Assembly: GCF_002002865.1 (NCBI RefSeq)
Contig: NZ_CP019508.1
Location: 1,394,501-1,458,500, forward strand
Direction: 5' to 3'
DNA: 64,000 bases
Origin: Brevundimonas sp. LM2
Lineage (GTDB): Bacteria; Pseudomonadota; Alphaproteobacteria; Caulobacterales; Caulobacteraceae
Shown here: positions 32,939 through 41,972 of the stretch, in pieces
Numbering within the stretch: the first letter of the stretch is position 1
Layout of the letters: each line of letters opens with the position of its first letter
Program-made: the position numbers and the translations under genes
Notes under the pieces: model-generated
The model's database searches: none
What the model was told of the DNA's origin: nothing
The model's input: only the letters and a program-made list of their open reading frames with translations

Positions 32939-33580
32939 TCAGCCCACGCGCCGGAACAGCAGCATCAGATTGTTGGCCGGCATCTCGGCCCGGCGGGTCA
33001 GGTGCAGGCCGTGCGCCTTGGCCAGGGCGACGATGTCCTCGACCGCGCGCAGGCCCCAGGCCGGGTCGCGCGATTTCAGGCTGGCGTCGAAGGCTTCGTT
33101 GGACGGGGCGAGGGGCACGTCGGCCTCGCGGAACGGGCCGTACAGGACCAGAAGGCCGCCGGGATCAGGCAGGACGCGCCCGGCCCCGGCCATCAGACCC
33201 TCGTTCGCCGCCCACGGGCTGATGTGGATCATGTTGATGCAGACGATGGCCTGGACATCGACAGCGGGCCAAGTGTCGGGCTGTGCGGCGTCGAGGTCGA
33301 GGGCGGGGCCGAGGTTCGACAGGGCGGCGTCGGCGGCCCAGGCGGCGATGCTGGACCGGGCTTCGGGCGACGGGTCGCTGGGCGTCCAGCTGGTCAGGGG
33401 CAGGGCGCGGGCGAAGGCGACGGCATGCTCGCCCGAGCCGGAGGCGATCTCCAGCACCCGGCCGCGCTCAGGCAGGTGGGCGCGCAGCACGGCCAGGATG
33501 GCGTCGGTATTGCGCGCCACGGCCGGCGAGGCCAGGGCTCCGGGCGGGGCGGCGGGGGTCAGGGGATCCAGGGTCTGCAC
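32939..33580 (-). CDS. DUF938 class I SAM-dependent methyltransferase
   Basis: The 213-aa protein has the SAM motif VLEIASGSGEHAVAFARALP (about residues 41-60), SWTPSDPSPEARSSI and CINMIHISPWAANEGLM, the DUF938 signature. Substrate is unknown. It lies 4 nt upstream of the pseudouridine synthase gene, so the pair is likely cotranscribed, which hints at, but does not show, an RNA-related role. Confidence 0.87.
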   Translation of the reverse strand: MQTLDPLTPAAPPGALASPAVARNTDAILAVLRAHLPERGRVLEIASGSGEHAVAFARALPLTSWTPSDPSPEARSSIAAWAADAALSNLGPALDLDAAQPDTWPAVDVQAIVCINMIHISPWAANEGLMAGAGRVLPDPGGLLVLYGPFREADVPLAPSNEAFDASLKSRDPAWGLRAVEDIVALAKAHGLHLTRRAEMPANNLMLLFRRVG

Positions 33581-33652
33581 GCTTCGGCAGATACAGGGAC
33601 GCGGGCGCGCGCGCGACTTGAAATCACCGCGCGTCGGGCCGAAGGACGGGCC

Positions 33653-34666
33653 GTGGCGGATATTTCCTGTGACATCCTGGTGGTCGGCGCGGGCGTGCTG
33701 GGGCTGAGCGTGGCCGTCGAGCTCATGGCGCGCGGGCGCGACGTGTGGGTGGTCGATCCGGGGGCGGGCAATGCTTCGGCGGTCGCGGCCGGGATGATCG
33801 CGCCGGGGTTCGAGACCCTGCTGGACGGCGGCGACGCGGCGCGGGGGGCGCTTCTGCGGCAGGCCGCCGCCCTGTGGCCCGACTTCGCGGCCCGGACGAG
33901 GATCGGCCTGGATCTGACCGCGGCGGAATGGCGGGGGCCTGATCCGGACGGGGTCGAGTCCCGCCTGCGGGCCCTGGGCTTCGCGACCGAGCGGCGGCCG
34001 CAGGGCGTGGCGGTCCCGGCCGACATTCGCATCGACGCGGGGGCTTCGATGGCGATCCTGATCGATGCGCTTCGCGGCCGGATCCTGCGGGCGGAGGCGC
34101 AGGCGGTGGACCCGGTCGACGCCGGCTGGCGAATCCGGACCTCAACCGGCGACATCGGGACGCGGCAGGTCGTGCTGGCGATGGGAGCGGCCATGAGTCT
34201 GGCCGGACTGCCGGACGCGGCGAGGACGCTGATCGGGGCGATCCGGCCGATCAAGGGCCAGATCGGCTGGACCACGGAGCGCCTGACGGACCGGGTGCTG
34301 CGCGGACCGCAGGGCTATGTCGCCCCGGGCGGCGGCGGAACGCTGATCGGGGCGACGATGGCCGAGGGGGCGCGCGATCTCGCGGTCGATCCGGCGGCGT
34401 CCGAGCGGTTGCTGGCGATGGCCCAGGGCCTGACCGGGCGCTCGCTTCAGGGCCCGGTCGAATGGCGGGTCGGGGTGCGGGGGGCCACGGCGGACGGTCT
34501 GCCGCTGGCCGGTGCGCTCGGAGGCGGGTTGCACGTCGCCCTGGCCCCGCGCCGCAACGGCTGGCTGCTGGCCCCGCGCGTGGCCAGGGCGGTGGTCGAA
34601 GGGATCGAAGGCGGCGTGCCGGACGCCGCCTTCGATCCGAGACGGCTTATGCGTCCGGCAGGTTGA
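33653..34666 (+). CDS. FAD-dependent amino-acid oxidase (DAO/ThiO-like)
   Basis: The 337-aa protein starts with the Rossmann motif [20 protein letters not shown] and has the DAO-family [27 protein letters not shown] and the C-terminal [14 protein letters not shown]. ThiO/glycine oxidase and D-amino-acid oxidases share this layout; no thiamine gene is adjacent, so the substrate is left open. GTG at 33653 begins the protein just before the FAD motif. The gene converges with tonB, overlapping it by 20 nt. Confidence 0.85.
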   Translation: MADISCDILVVGAGVLGLSVAVELMARGRDVWVVDPGAGNASAVAAGMIAPGFETLLDGGDAARGALLRQAAALWPDFAARTRIGLDLTAAEWRGPDPDGVESRLRALGFATERRPQGVAVPADIRIDAGASMAILIDALRGRILRAEAQAVDPVDAGWRIRTSTGDIGTRQVVLAMGAAMSLAGLPDAARTLIGAIRPIKGQIGWTTERLTDRVLRGPQGYVAPGGGGTLIGATMAEGARDLAVDPAASERLLAMAQGLTGRSLQGPVEWRVGVRGATADGLPLAGALGGGLHVALAPRRNGWLLAPRVARAVVEGIEGGVPDAAFDPRRLMRPAG

Positions 34667-35387
34667 AGCGCAGGCCGATGGCGACGCGCGCGCCGTCCAC
34701 GGCCTGACCATCGACCGTGCGCGGGCTCATCCGGAAGTGGCGCGACAGACCCAGGGCCGCGCGGCCGAAGCCGTAGCCTCCGGGGGTTTCGGACACGATG
34801 GCACAGCCGCTGACGCTGCCGTCGGCCTGGACCAGACAGCTGAGCTGGGCGAAGCCGGAGACCGACTGCTGGAGAGCGCGATCCGGATAGGCGCGGGTCA
34901 GCTGGGCCGCGCTGGGCTGGCGGATCCAGCGCGGCGAGGCGATCACGGGCGGGCCGGCCGGCGCGACCTCCAGAGGATCCGAGGCGGTGCCCGTGGCCGT
35001 GCCCGGAGCGACGACCGTGGTGGTGGTGATGACCGGTCCGGGGCTGGCCGTGGCGATGTCGGAGATGACGGTCGGCAGGGTCTCGACGCTTTCCGGCGGC
35101 GCGGGTGTCCGGTTGACGGGCGGGTTCGGTGCAGGAGGGGTCGGGCTGGTCCGCGGCTCGGGGCGCGGCTCCGGACGAACCATGACCGTGTGGACGATGC
35201 GCTCCGGTGGATCGATGTCCACAGGCGCGCGGTCGGCTCGCTGGTTGTAGAGCACCACGCCCAGTCCGGCATGGGCCAGGGTCACCAGGCCGATGGCGAT
35301 CCAGGTGGTGCGGGGCAGGGGACGTTTGCGCTCGCCGAAGTCGATCGGATGGACCAGTCGGGGTCCGCCGGCGGTTTGCATCATCAT
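34647..35387 (-). CDS. tonB: Energy transducer TonB
   Basis: The 246-aa protein has one N-terminal membrane helix ([20 protein letters not shown], about residues 28-47), a Pro/Glu/Arg-rich spacer ([20 protein letters not shown]) and a C-terminal TonB domain ([40 protein letters not shown]). It would transmit proton-motive-force energy to receptors such as those at 7640 and 50431. exbB/exbD are not in the window. It is the better tonB candidate of the two TonB-like genes here. Confidence 0.88.
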   Translation of the reverse strand: MMMQTAGGPRLVHPIDFGERKRPLPRTTWIAIGLVTLAHAGLGVVLYNQRADRAPVDIDPPERIVHTVMVRPEPRPEPRTSPTPPAPNPPVNRTPAPPESVETLPTVISDIATASPGPVITTTTVVAPGTATGTASDPLEVAPAGPPVIASPRWIRQPSAAQLTRAYPDRALQQSVSGFAQLSCLVQADGSVSGCAIVSETPGGYGFGRAALGLSRHFRMSPRTVDGQAVDGARVAIGLRFNLPDA

Positions 35388-35579
35388 GGTCGTTCTCCCT
35401 CTCTAAGCCGCTCCCCAGCTGCCCAGAGGCGATGACGCGCCCCTCTGACGGCGGGATTGTGGCGACAGAAAACAGAGATTTCCGGGTGATCATCGATCAG
35501 GTTGGACCGACCGGCGGTTGGCCACAGGCCGTTAACCGACGTTAACGTTCGATTAACCGCGACCCGCGAGCCTTGACCC

Positions 35580-36374
35580 ATGTCCGTTGGAGCGATTCCA
35601 TCGTCGGGAGGGGTAGAGGCCGCGATCCGTCGTGCCTCCCATTCCACGGGCGTGGACTTCGACTTTCTGATGAAGACGGCGCGCCGCGAGAGCGCCCTGA
35701 ATCCGTCGGCGAAGGCGCAGACCTCGTCGGCGGCGGGGCTGTTCCAGTTCATCGAGCAGACCTGGCTGGCGACGGTAAAACAGCATGGGGCGCAGCACGG
35801 CTACGGCCAGTATGCCGATCTGATCCACCGCGGCTCGGACGGACGCTGGCGGGTCGAGGGATCGGCGCGCAATGTGGTGCTGGACCTGAGGTTCGACCCC
35901 CAGGCGGCCTCGACCATGGCGGGCGAGCTGACGGCCTCCAACGCCGCCTATCTGCGGGGGCGGACGGGCCGCGAGCCGGGGGCAGGCGATCTGTACGCCG
36001 CGCATTTTCTGGGCCCGGCCGGCGCGGCCCAGATCATGGAGGCCATGGCGACCCGGCCGGGGGCGAGCGCGGCCGCCCTGTTCCCCCAGGCGGCCTCGGC
36101 CAACCGGTCGATCTTCTATCGCGACGGCCGGCCCGCCACGATCGCCGAAGTCCACGCCAATCTGCAGCGCACGGCGGGCGAGGGGGCCCCGGCCCAGGGC
36201 GCGGGCGGCCCGGGCCTGCCCGCGTTGGACGACAAGGACATGGCCATCGCCGCGCGGATGGACCGGCTGAAACAGGACCAGGGCCTGCTGGCCCTGCTGT
36301 TGGGACAGGACGGCGGCGGCAAAAGCGCCGGCTTCGGCGGAGCCTTTGGGCCGGAGCCCGAACGCGGCGTCTGA
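35580..36374 (+). CDS. Lytic transglycosylase domain protein
   Basis: The 264-aa protein has a transglycosylase SLT-like domain: ARRESALNPSAKAQTSSAAG with the catalytic Glu near residue 38, LFQFIEQTWL and GAGDLYAAHFLGPAGAAQIM. It would cleave the glycan strand of peptidoglycan. No signal peptide or lipobox is seen at the N-terminus (MSVGAIPSSGGVEAAIRRAS), so export would need another route, e.g. an organelle-specific one. It is followed by a DUF2336 gene. The C-terminal 60 residues are low complexity. Confidence 0.87.
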   Translation: MSVGAIPSSGGVEAAIRRASHSTGVDFDFLMKTARRESALNPSAKAQTSSAAGLFQFIEQTWLATVKQHGAQHGYGQYADLIHRGSDGRWRVEGSARNVVLDLRFDPQAASTMAGELTASNAAYLRGRTGREPGAGDLYAAHFLGPAGAAQIMEAMATRPGASAAALFPQAASANRSIFYRDGRPATIAEVHANLQRTAGEGAPAQGAGGPGLPALDDKDMAIAARMDRLKQDQGLLALLLGQDGGGKSAGFGGAFGPEPERGV

Positions 36375-36447
36375 TCGCGCATGGTAAACCGGGCGTTAAG
36401 CATGCGTGTGCATTCTGAGGATCATCCGCCGCCTTTCCCGAGCTGAC

Positions 36448-37593
36448 ATGACCGCCTACAGCGCCCGCCTGACCGAGTTCGACATCCGGCGCCTGATCAA
36501 GGCGACCGACGTCGACGAACGGGCGTCGGCGGCGCACAAGCTGTGCCGGAGCATGGATCGGATCGCCCTGGACGAGTCCGACCGCGAGGCCGCGCAGAAG
36601 ATCATGCGGGTCCTGGCCAAGGACGCGGCGGAACTGGTGCGTCGCGCCCTGGCCGTGACGCTGAAGGCCTCCGACCTCTTGCCCCACGACGTGGCGCGAC
36701 TGCTGGCGGCCGATGTCGACTCCATCGCCCTGCCGGTCATCGGCGCCTCGCCTGTCTTCACCGATGACGACCTGATCGCGATCGTTCGCGCCGGCTCGCC
36801 CGCGCGCCAGGTGGCGGTGGCGGCCCGGCCCCGGGTCTCGCGCGACGTGGCCGAGGCGCTGGCAACGGACGGCTGCGAGCAGTCGGTCCGGACCCTGGCC
36901 TCCAACGACAACGCCGATCTGTCCGCGTCGGCGATGAGCCGGGTGGTGGACCGCTTCGGCGCGTCGGCGGAGGTGGTCAACGCCCTGGCCTATCGCGAGG
37001 TCCTGCCCCTGGACATCACCGAGCGGCTGATCGCGGTGGCCAGCGAAGCGGTGCGCGCGCATCTGGTGTCGCGCCATGCGGTGGCCCCTGAAACCGCCAT
37101 CCGCCTGTCGACCTTCGCGCGCGAGCGGGCCACCATCGATCTGATCGATCAGGCGGCCGGCGCCGCGGACATCGCCACCTTCGTGAGCCAGTTGAACACC
37201 CGCCGGGCCCTGACCGGATCGCTTCTGCTGCGGGCTCTGGCGCGGGGGCAGATGACCCTGTTCGAACACGGCATCGCCGAACTGGCCGCGACGCCCCATG
37301 CGCGCGTCTGGCTGATGGTGCATGACGCCGGGCCGCTGGGGTTGCGGGCCATCTACGATCGCGCGGGACTGCCGCCGCGTCTGTTTCAGGCCGTGCGCGC
37401 CGGGGTCGACACCTGGCGCCAGTTGTCGGCCGAAGGTGTCGATACGTCCGGCGAAGCCTTCAGGGAGCGGATGCTGGAGCGGTTCCTGACCCAGCGGCCG
37501 AACACATCGCGCGACGACCTGGCCTATCTGATGGAACGGCTGGACCGACCGGCGCAGGGGCCGGCGCGGATCGTGGCGGCCAACGCGGCCTAG
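36448..37593 (+). CDS. DUF2336 domain-containing protein
   Basis: The 381-aa protein is an all-helical repeat protein of DUF2336: TEFDIRRLIKATDVDERASA at the start, repeated helical pairs such as PVIGASPVFTDDDLIAIVRA, VAVAARPRVSRDVAEALATD and VRAHLVSRHAVAPETAIRLS. The family is largely alphaproteobacterial and uncharacterised; HEAT-like repeats suggest protein binding. ATG at 36448 is chosen because the domain begins directly after it. A second member lies at 38977-40104. Confidence 0.85.
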   Translation: MTAYSARLTEFDIRRLIKATDVDERASAAHKLCRSMDRIALDESDREAAQKIMRVLAKDAAELVRRALAVTLKASDLLPHDVARLLAADVDSIALPVIGASPVFTDDDLIAIVRAGSPARQVAVAARPRVSRDVAEALATDGCEQSVRTLASNDNADLSASAMSRVVDRFGASAEVVNALAYREVLPLDITERLIAVASEAVRAHLVSRHAVAPETAIRLSTFARERATIDLIDQAAGAADIATFVSQLNTRRALTGSLLLRALARGQMTLFEHGIAELAATPHARVWLMVHDAGPLGLRAIYDRAGLPPRLFQAVRAGVDTWRQLSAEGVDTSGEAFRERMLERFLTQRPNTSRDDLAYLMERLDRPAQGPARIVAANAA

Positions 37594-37596
37594 GAA

Positions 37597-38076
37597 CTAG
37601 GCGGCGCGGTGGGCGGCGACCTGGGCTTCCAGGGTCTCGGCCAGCACGCGGCCGGTCGGGTGGTCGTCGGTCTGGATCTGATCGCGAACGACGGCGCGGA
37701 TGGCGTCGATATGGGCGTCGATCAGCAGCATGGGGGCCTCCATGCGCTTGATGGGATCATCCATCAGTCGGCATAGCGAGCCGGCCAGCCGCGTGACCAG
37801 CGGATACTGATAGGTGGCCCCCAGACCCTTGAGGTCGTGGGCGCGGAAATAAAGACCTTCGGCCGTCTGGGCGTCGTAGCCCTCGGCGCGGATGCGGGCC
37901 TGGGCGGCGTCCAGCTTGGTGACCTCGTCCTGCAGCCACTGGCCGAACTGGCCCGACATGGCCTTCAGGGCCTCCTCGGCGCGGGCGATGGCGTCGGCGT
38001 TGATGCCGCTGAAGCCGCCGCCGACCTTGGCGCGGAGCAGATTGGGCGGGCTGGTGACTTGAGCCGGGTTGCTCAC
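37597..38076 (-). CDS. Hpt domain protein
   Basis: The 159-aa protein is a four-helix Hpt phosphotransfer domain: YFRAHDLKGLGATYQYPLV with the phosphoryl-accepting His80, followed by RLAGSLCRLMD. Hpt proteins relay phosphoryl groups between hybrid histidine kinases and response regulators. No kinase or regulator gene is adjacent. It lies between the DUF2336 genes and nadK. Convergent with the DUF2336 gene, 3 nt apart. Confidence 0.87.
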   Translation of the reverse strand: MSNPAQVTSPPNLLRAKVGGGFSGINADAIARAEEALKAMSGQFGQWLQDEVTKLDAAQARIRAEGYDAQTAEGLYFRAHDLKGLGATYQYPLVTRLAGSLCRLMDDPIKRMEAPMLLIDAHIDAIRAVVRDQIQTDDHPTGRVLAETLEAQVAAHRAA

Positions 38077-38145
38077 GAATAACTCCTGCGGGCGACGTGG
38101 AAACAGATTGCACGCTGCCCCTTAAGAACCCGTCACCGCCTTGTT

Positions 38146-38931
38146 CTAAGCCATGAACTGTTCGGCCAGGACCCGTTCCTCGAACGAGCGGCCGGCGTCG
38201 AACAGCATCGTCAGGTCGACGTCCCGGCGTTCCTTGACGACGACCTTCGCCACGCGCCGGATCTCCAGATTGTCGGCCACGGCGCTGACCGGGCGCTTGT
38301 CGGCCTCCAGCACCTCGAACTCGACCGTGGCGCGATGCGACAGCAGGGCCCCGCGCCAGCGCCGGGGCCGGAAGGCGCTGATCGGGGTCAGGGCCAGCAT
38401 GCTGGCGTCCAGCGGGATGATCGGGCCGTGCGCCGACAGGTTGTAGGCCGTCGACCCGGCCGGGGTCGCCACCATACAGCCGTCGCACGACAGCTCTTCC
38501 AGCCGGACCTTGCCGTCGACGCTGATGCGCAGCTTGGCCGACTGACGCGTCTGCCGCAGCAACGAGACTTCGTTGATGGCCAGGCCGGTGTGCACCGCCC
38601 CGCTTTCGGTCCAGGCGTCCATCTGCAGCGGATGGATGACGGCGCGGCCGGCGGAGGCGATCCGGTCCAGCAGACCCTCCTCCTCGTAGTCGTTCATCAG
38701 AAACCCGACCGATCCCCGGTTCATGCCGTAGACCGGCGTGCGGCGCGTCAGATTGGTGTGCAGCGTCTCGAGCATGAAGCCGTCGCCGCCGAGCGCGACG
38801 ATGACATCGGCCTCTGTCTCGTCGACCGATCCGTAGAGCGCGGACAGCCGCCGGCGGGCCTCCTGCGCCTCGGGCCGGTCGCTGGCGCAGAAGGTCAGCC
38901 GGGGAGGGGATGCGGAGGTGGTCACGGTCAC
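38146..38931 (-). CDS. nadK: NAD kinase
   Basis: NAD kinase makes NADP from NAD and ATP. The 261-aa product shows [18 protein letters not shown] (GGDG motif near residue 50), [37 protein letters not shown] and the DNLEIR part near the C-terminus. Length agrees with the short bacterial form. The start is uncertain: GTG at 38931 is used here; TTG at 38937 would add two residues. Confidence 0.95.
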   Translation of the reverse strand: MTVTTSASPPRLTFCASDRPEAQEARRRLSALYGSVDETEADVIVALGGDGFMLETLHTNLTRRTPVYGMNRGSVGFLMNDYEEEGLLDRIASAGRAVIHPLQMDAWTESGAVHTGLAINEVSLLRQTRQSAKLRISVDGKVRLEELSCDGCMVATPAGSTAYNLSAHGPIIPLDASMLALTPISAFRPRRWRGALLSHRATVEFEVLEADKRPVSAVADNLEIRRVAKVVVKERRDVDLTMLFDAGRSFEERVLAEQFMA

Positions 38932-38976
38932 ACGCAAGCCGAGGCGGGCGGCGGAGTCAAACGCCGTGCGTGACCG

Positions 38977-40104
38977 TCATGCCTCAGCGCCCCCGATGAG
39001 GGCGCGAAACGCGCGCGCCGCGGCCGAGGGGCTCAAGGCGGGGCGCGGCTGGTCCTGGCCGTCGCCATGCCCCGGCCAACCGCCGCTCAAGGCCCGGATC
39101 TCCTGGACGACGGCCGAGAAGACCGCCCGATCGATGCCGGCGGCGGCGCACAGCAGGAACAGGGCTTCGGGATCGCGGCGCTCGATGGCGGCGCGGACCT
39201 GGTCCAGGCTGAAGCCACAGAGCGTGGCCAGGCCGACCTGGAACAGGCTCAGACGCTTTTCGCGGATCGCGCGGATCAGAAAGCCCGGGCGCAGCTGTCC
39301 GGCGGCATCGAGCTTCTCGACGAGCCGCCGCTCCATCTCTTCGTGGTCGATCACCAGCGCGTCGTCGATCCCGATGGGTTCGGCCAGCGGCGGCCGCACG
39401 GCGGCGTCGACGGCGGCCGCGAGCCGCGCCTCGCTGATCTGGAATCGCTCGCGGATCGCTTCCTGGAGCGCCTGACCCACGTACAGGAACAGCTCTGTCG
39501 CCAGGGCTTCGTTCAGGCGCGGGTGCCGGGTGAGGGGGGCGCGAAGCGCCGCGATCCGCTGGGACTGCGCGATCAGGCGGCCGAGGGCGGCTTCGCTGAT
39601 CTGGGCCGTGCGGTTACCGGCCAGAGCGGTCAGGATCGCCGGATCGCCCCGGTCGATGATCGCGTCGGCCACCGCGCTGCTGATCCGGGGGCGGCGCGCG
39701 ACCTCGATCTGATGCTCCAGGGTCGCCTCGACCAGGACGCGCAGAAGATCCTGGTCCTTCAGCAGCGGACTGGCGGCGATGACGGGGCGCGCGATCTCGA
39801 TCGCGTCCAGGGCGAGCATGGTGATCAGGGCCGGCGGGGCCCAGGCGGTCGAAGCCAGGCTTTCCGACAGGACCTTGCGGATGTCCTGTTCCGCCTGCCG
39901 GGCGATGATCATGAAGATCTCGCCGAGCAACGGAGAAGCCTCGGCGCCGGGCGGCGTGGCGTTGCACAGGTCGGCGATGCCTTGCAGCAGGCGGCGACGA
40001 TCATCCGCGGTCTTGCCGCGCGCGAGTTGCAGAAGGTTCGACGCCGACGTCAGCGCATCGGCGTCGGAATCCGGGGAGGCCTGAAGGCGAACGGCAGCGG
40101 TCAC
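38977..40104 (-). CDS. DUF2336 domain-containing protein
   Basis: The 375-aa protein is a second DUF2336 paralogue, helical throughout: DALTSASNLLQLARGKTADD, ARPVIAASPLLKDQDLLRVL, VARRPRISSAVADAIIDRGD and a C-terminal part RAIREKRLSLFQVGLATLCG. Both paralogues share the sequence pattern 'P(VI)IxASPxxxDxDLxxxV'. GTG at 40104 begins VTAAVRLQASPDS and is preferred over the far upstream start. Function unknown. Confidence 0.84.
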   Translation of the reverse strand: MTAAVRLQASPDSDADALTSASNLLQLARGKTADDRRRLLQGIADLCNATPPGAEASPLLGEIFMIIARQAEQDIRKVLSESLASTAWAPPALITMLALDAIEIARPVIAASPLLKDQDLLRVLVEATLEHQIEVARRPRISSAVADAIIDRGDPAILTALAGNRTAQISEAALGRLIAQSQRIAALRAPLTRHPRLNEALATELFLYVGQALQEAIRERFQISEARLAAAVDAAVRPPLAEPIGIDDALVIDHEEMERRLVEKLDAAGQLRPGFLIRAIREKRLSLFQVGLATLCGFSLDQVRAAIERRDPEALFLLCAAAGIDRAVFSAVVQEIRALSGGWPGHGDGQDQPRPALSPSAAARAFRALIGGAEA

Positions 40105-40251
40105 GGCGGGCTCCGATCGGACGGTCTCCGAACAGCGACAAGCTTGACCATGCGGGATGAAAACTTGGTTAAATGGGATCAACCGGACGTGCCTTGACCC
40201 GACCTTTGGTTGACGCGAGGGTTTGGTGACCTGTTGAACTGGGAGCAGACC

Positions 40252-41016
40252 ATGGCCGACGGTGCCGCATCGTCCTTGAAATCGCGTGTTTCAGCCGAGG
40301 AATGGCAGGTCCGTGTCGATCTGGCGGCCCTCTATCGCCTGGTGGCGCTGCATGGCTGGGACGACATGATCTTCACCCATATCTCCGCCCGGGTCCCGGG
40401 ACCGGAGCATCATTTCCTGATCAACCCCTACGGCTATTATTTCGAGGAGATCACGGCCTCGTCCCTGGTCAAGGTCGATCTGGACGGCAACGTCGTTCAG
40501 GAGACCCAGAGCTTCATCAACCCGGCCGGCTTCACCATCCACTCCGCCATCCATGGCGCGCGCGAGGACGCGCATTTCGTCATCCACCTGCACACGGTGG
40601 CGGGGGTCGGGGTGGCGGCGCAGCAGGAGGGCCTGCTGCCGATCGGCCAGAACGCCTGCCTGCTGCAGCATCAGGTCGCCTATCACGGCTATGAGGGACT
40701 GGCGCTGAACCACGACGAGCGCGAGCGGCTGGTGGCGGATCTGGGGGACAAGCCGCTGATGCTGCTGCGCAATCACGGCACCCTGGCCGTGGGGCCGACG
40801 GCGGCGGCGGCCTGGGTCGGGATGTTCTTCCTGGAACGGGCCTGCGCCCAGCAGGTGGCGGCCCTGTCCGGTGGACGCGAGCATGTGCTGCTGGCCCCCG
40901 ACGCGGCCCAGGCCGAGACCAGGGAGCAGGGGCGGGGGATCGGCTTCATCTCCAGCCTGGCCTGGCCCGGGGCGCTGCGCCTGCTGGACCGGAAATCTCC
41001 GGGCTACGACGCCTGA
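40252..41016 (+). CDS. Class II aldolase/adducin family protein
   Basis: The 254-aa protein has the class II aldolase fold: DMIFTHISARVPGPEHHFLI near residues 38-57, HLHTVAGVGVAA with metal-binding His-x-His, and LLRNHGTLAVGPT with the third His. Members without assigned aldolase activity are common in alphaproteobacteria. GAGCAG and a CATGG context surround the ATG at 40252. Its stop overlaps the next gene's start (TGATG). Confidence 0.87.
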   Translation: MADGAASSLKSRVSAEEWQVRVDLAALYRLVALHGWDDMIFTHISARVPGPEHHFLINPYGYYFEEITASSLVKVDLDGNVVQETQSFINPAGFTIHSAIHGAREDAHFVIHLHTVAGVGVAAQQEGLLPIGQNACLLQHQVAYHGYEGLALNHDERERLVADLGDKPLMLLRNHGTLAVGPTAAAAWVGMFFLERACAQQVAALSGGREHVLLAPDAAQAETREQGRGIGFISSLAWPGALRLLDRKSPGYDA

Positions 41017-41810
41017 TGTTCAGGCGCTGCCTCGCGGGCGTGGTGCTCGCGACGGTGGCGTCGTCGTCGGCCAACGCCGGGGCCTGGACCCAGAAGAAGA
41101 AGCGGGCACAGGTGATCGTCAAGGCCGAGCGCATGCGCGCGCAGCAGGGGTTTGACCCGGATGGTGTGCGGCGACCCTTGCCGGCAGAGCGGCGTGACGA
41201 CGCCCTGAGCGGGTTCGCCGAATACGGCCTGACCGACCGGTTGACCCTGCAGCTCAAGGGCGACTGGCAGGCCGGGGAGGATGCGTTCGTCGACTACGAG
41301 GGTCGGGGACCGTTGCAGGCCGGCCTGGTCTGGCAGGTCTGGCGCAACGACGCCGGGGCGATCAGCCTGCAGGGCAGCTATGCGCGAGGCGGCGAGGGGC
41401 GCAATGCCGGCTATGCCGCGCCCGGGGTCGGGGACGACGAGGTGGAGGTACGGGTGGCCGGGGGCTGGTCGTTCGGGGCCGAACGGCCGGCGTCCCGTTG
41501 GCGGGCCTGGCTGACCCCGCGCAACACGTTCGTGGAATTGCAACTGGCGCGAAGGATGCGGAACGGGCTTCCGGACGAGACGCGGATGGACCTGACCCTC
41601 GGCCGGCATTTCGGCGAGCGCTGGATGGTTTTGAATCAGGTCTATGCCGGTCAGACGGATCGGCGCGGGTCGCGCTGGGTGCAGAACGAGACCTCGGTGG
41701 TCCGCCATGCCGGCGCGTGGAGCCTGCAGGCGGGGTGGCGAACGACGACCTCAGGTCGCGAGGCGCCGGCCTCGTCCGGACCGATGATCGGTGTCTGGCG
41801 GCGGTTTTAG
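41016..41810 (+). CDS. Hypothetical secreted beta-rich protein
   Basis: The 264-aa protein has a signal peptide (cleavage near ANAGA, residue 22) and alternating beta-strand pattern (FAEYGLTDRLTLQLKGDWQA, VWRNDAGAISLQGSYARGG, MRNGLPDETRMDLTLGRHFG) ending in aromatic F (VWRRF), suggesting an outer-membrane beta-barrel. No family is recognised. It is translationally coupled to the aldolase-like gene and lies upstream of the RND pump, but a 162-bp gap separates it from the pump genes. Confidence 0.7.
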   Translation: MFRRCLAGVVLATVASSSANAGAWTQKKKRAQVIVKAERMRAQQGFDPDGVRRPLPAERRDDALSGFAEYGLTDRLTLQLKGDWQAGEDAFVDYEGRGPLQAGLVWQVWRNDAGAISLQGSYARGGEGRNAGYAAPGVGDDEVEVRVAGGWSFGAERPASRWRAWLTPRNTFVELQLARRMRNGLPDETRMDLTLGRHFGERWMVLNQVYAGQTDRRGSRWVQNETSVVRHAGAWSLQAGWRTTTSGREAPASSGPMIGVWRRF

Positions 41811-41972
41811 CCGACGGCTTCGTCTGGACGGTGAAAAGCTCCGGCGAGTGTCCATACGGCGACGAAAGACCGCGACGGAAACCGGAACCGGCTGCGTTAC
41901 AAACTCTTTGAGTTGCCACGCTGTGCGGACCGTCTATGGGCTGCGGCGAACGTCCTTGGAGTCGATGCCCGC

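Noticed and set aside
41811..41972. tRNA or small gene in the gap before the RND adaptor
   Set aside because: No cloverleaf or ORF with support; only a weak TTGCCA/TATGGG promoter-like pair.
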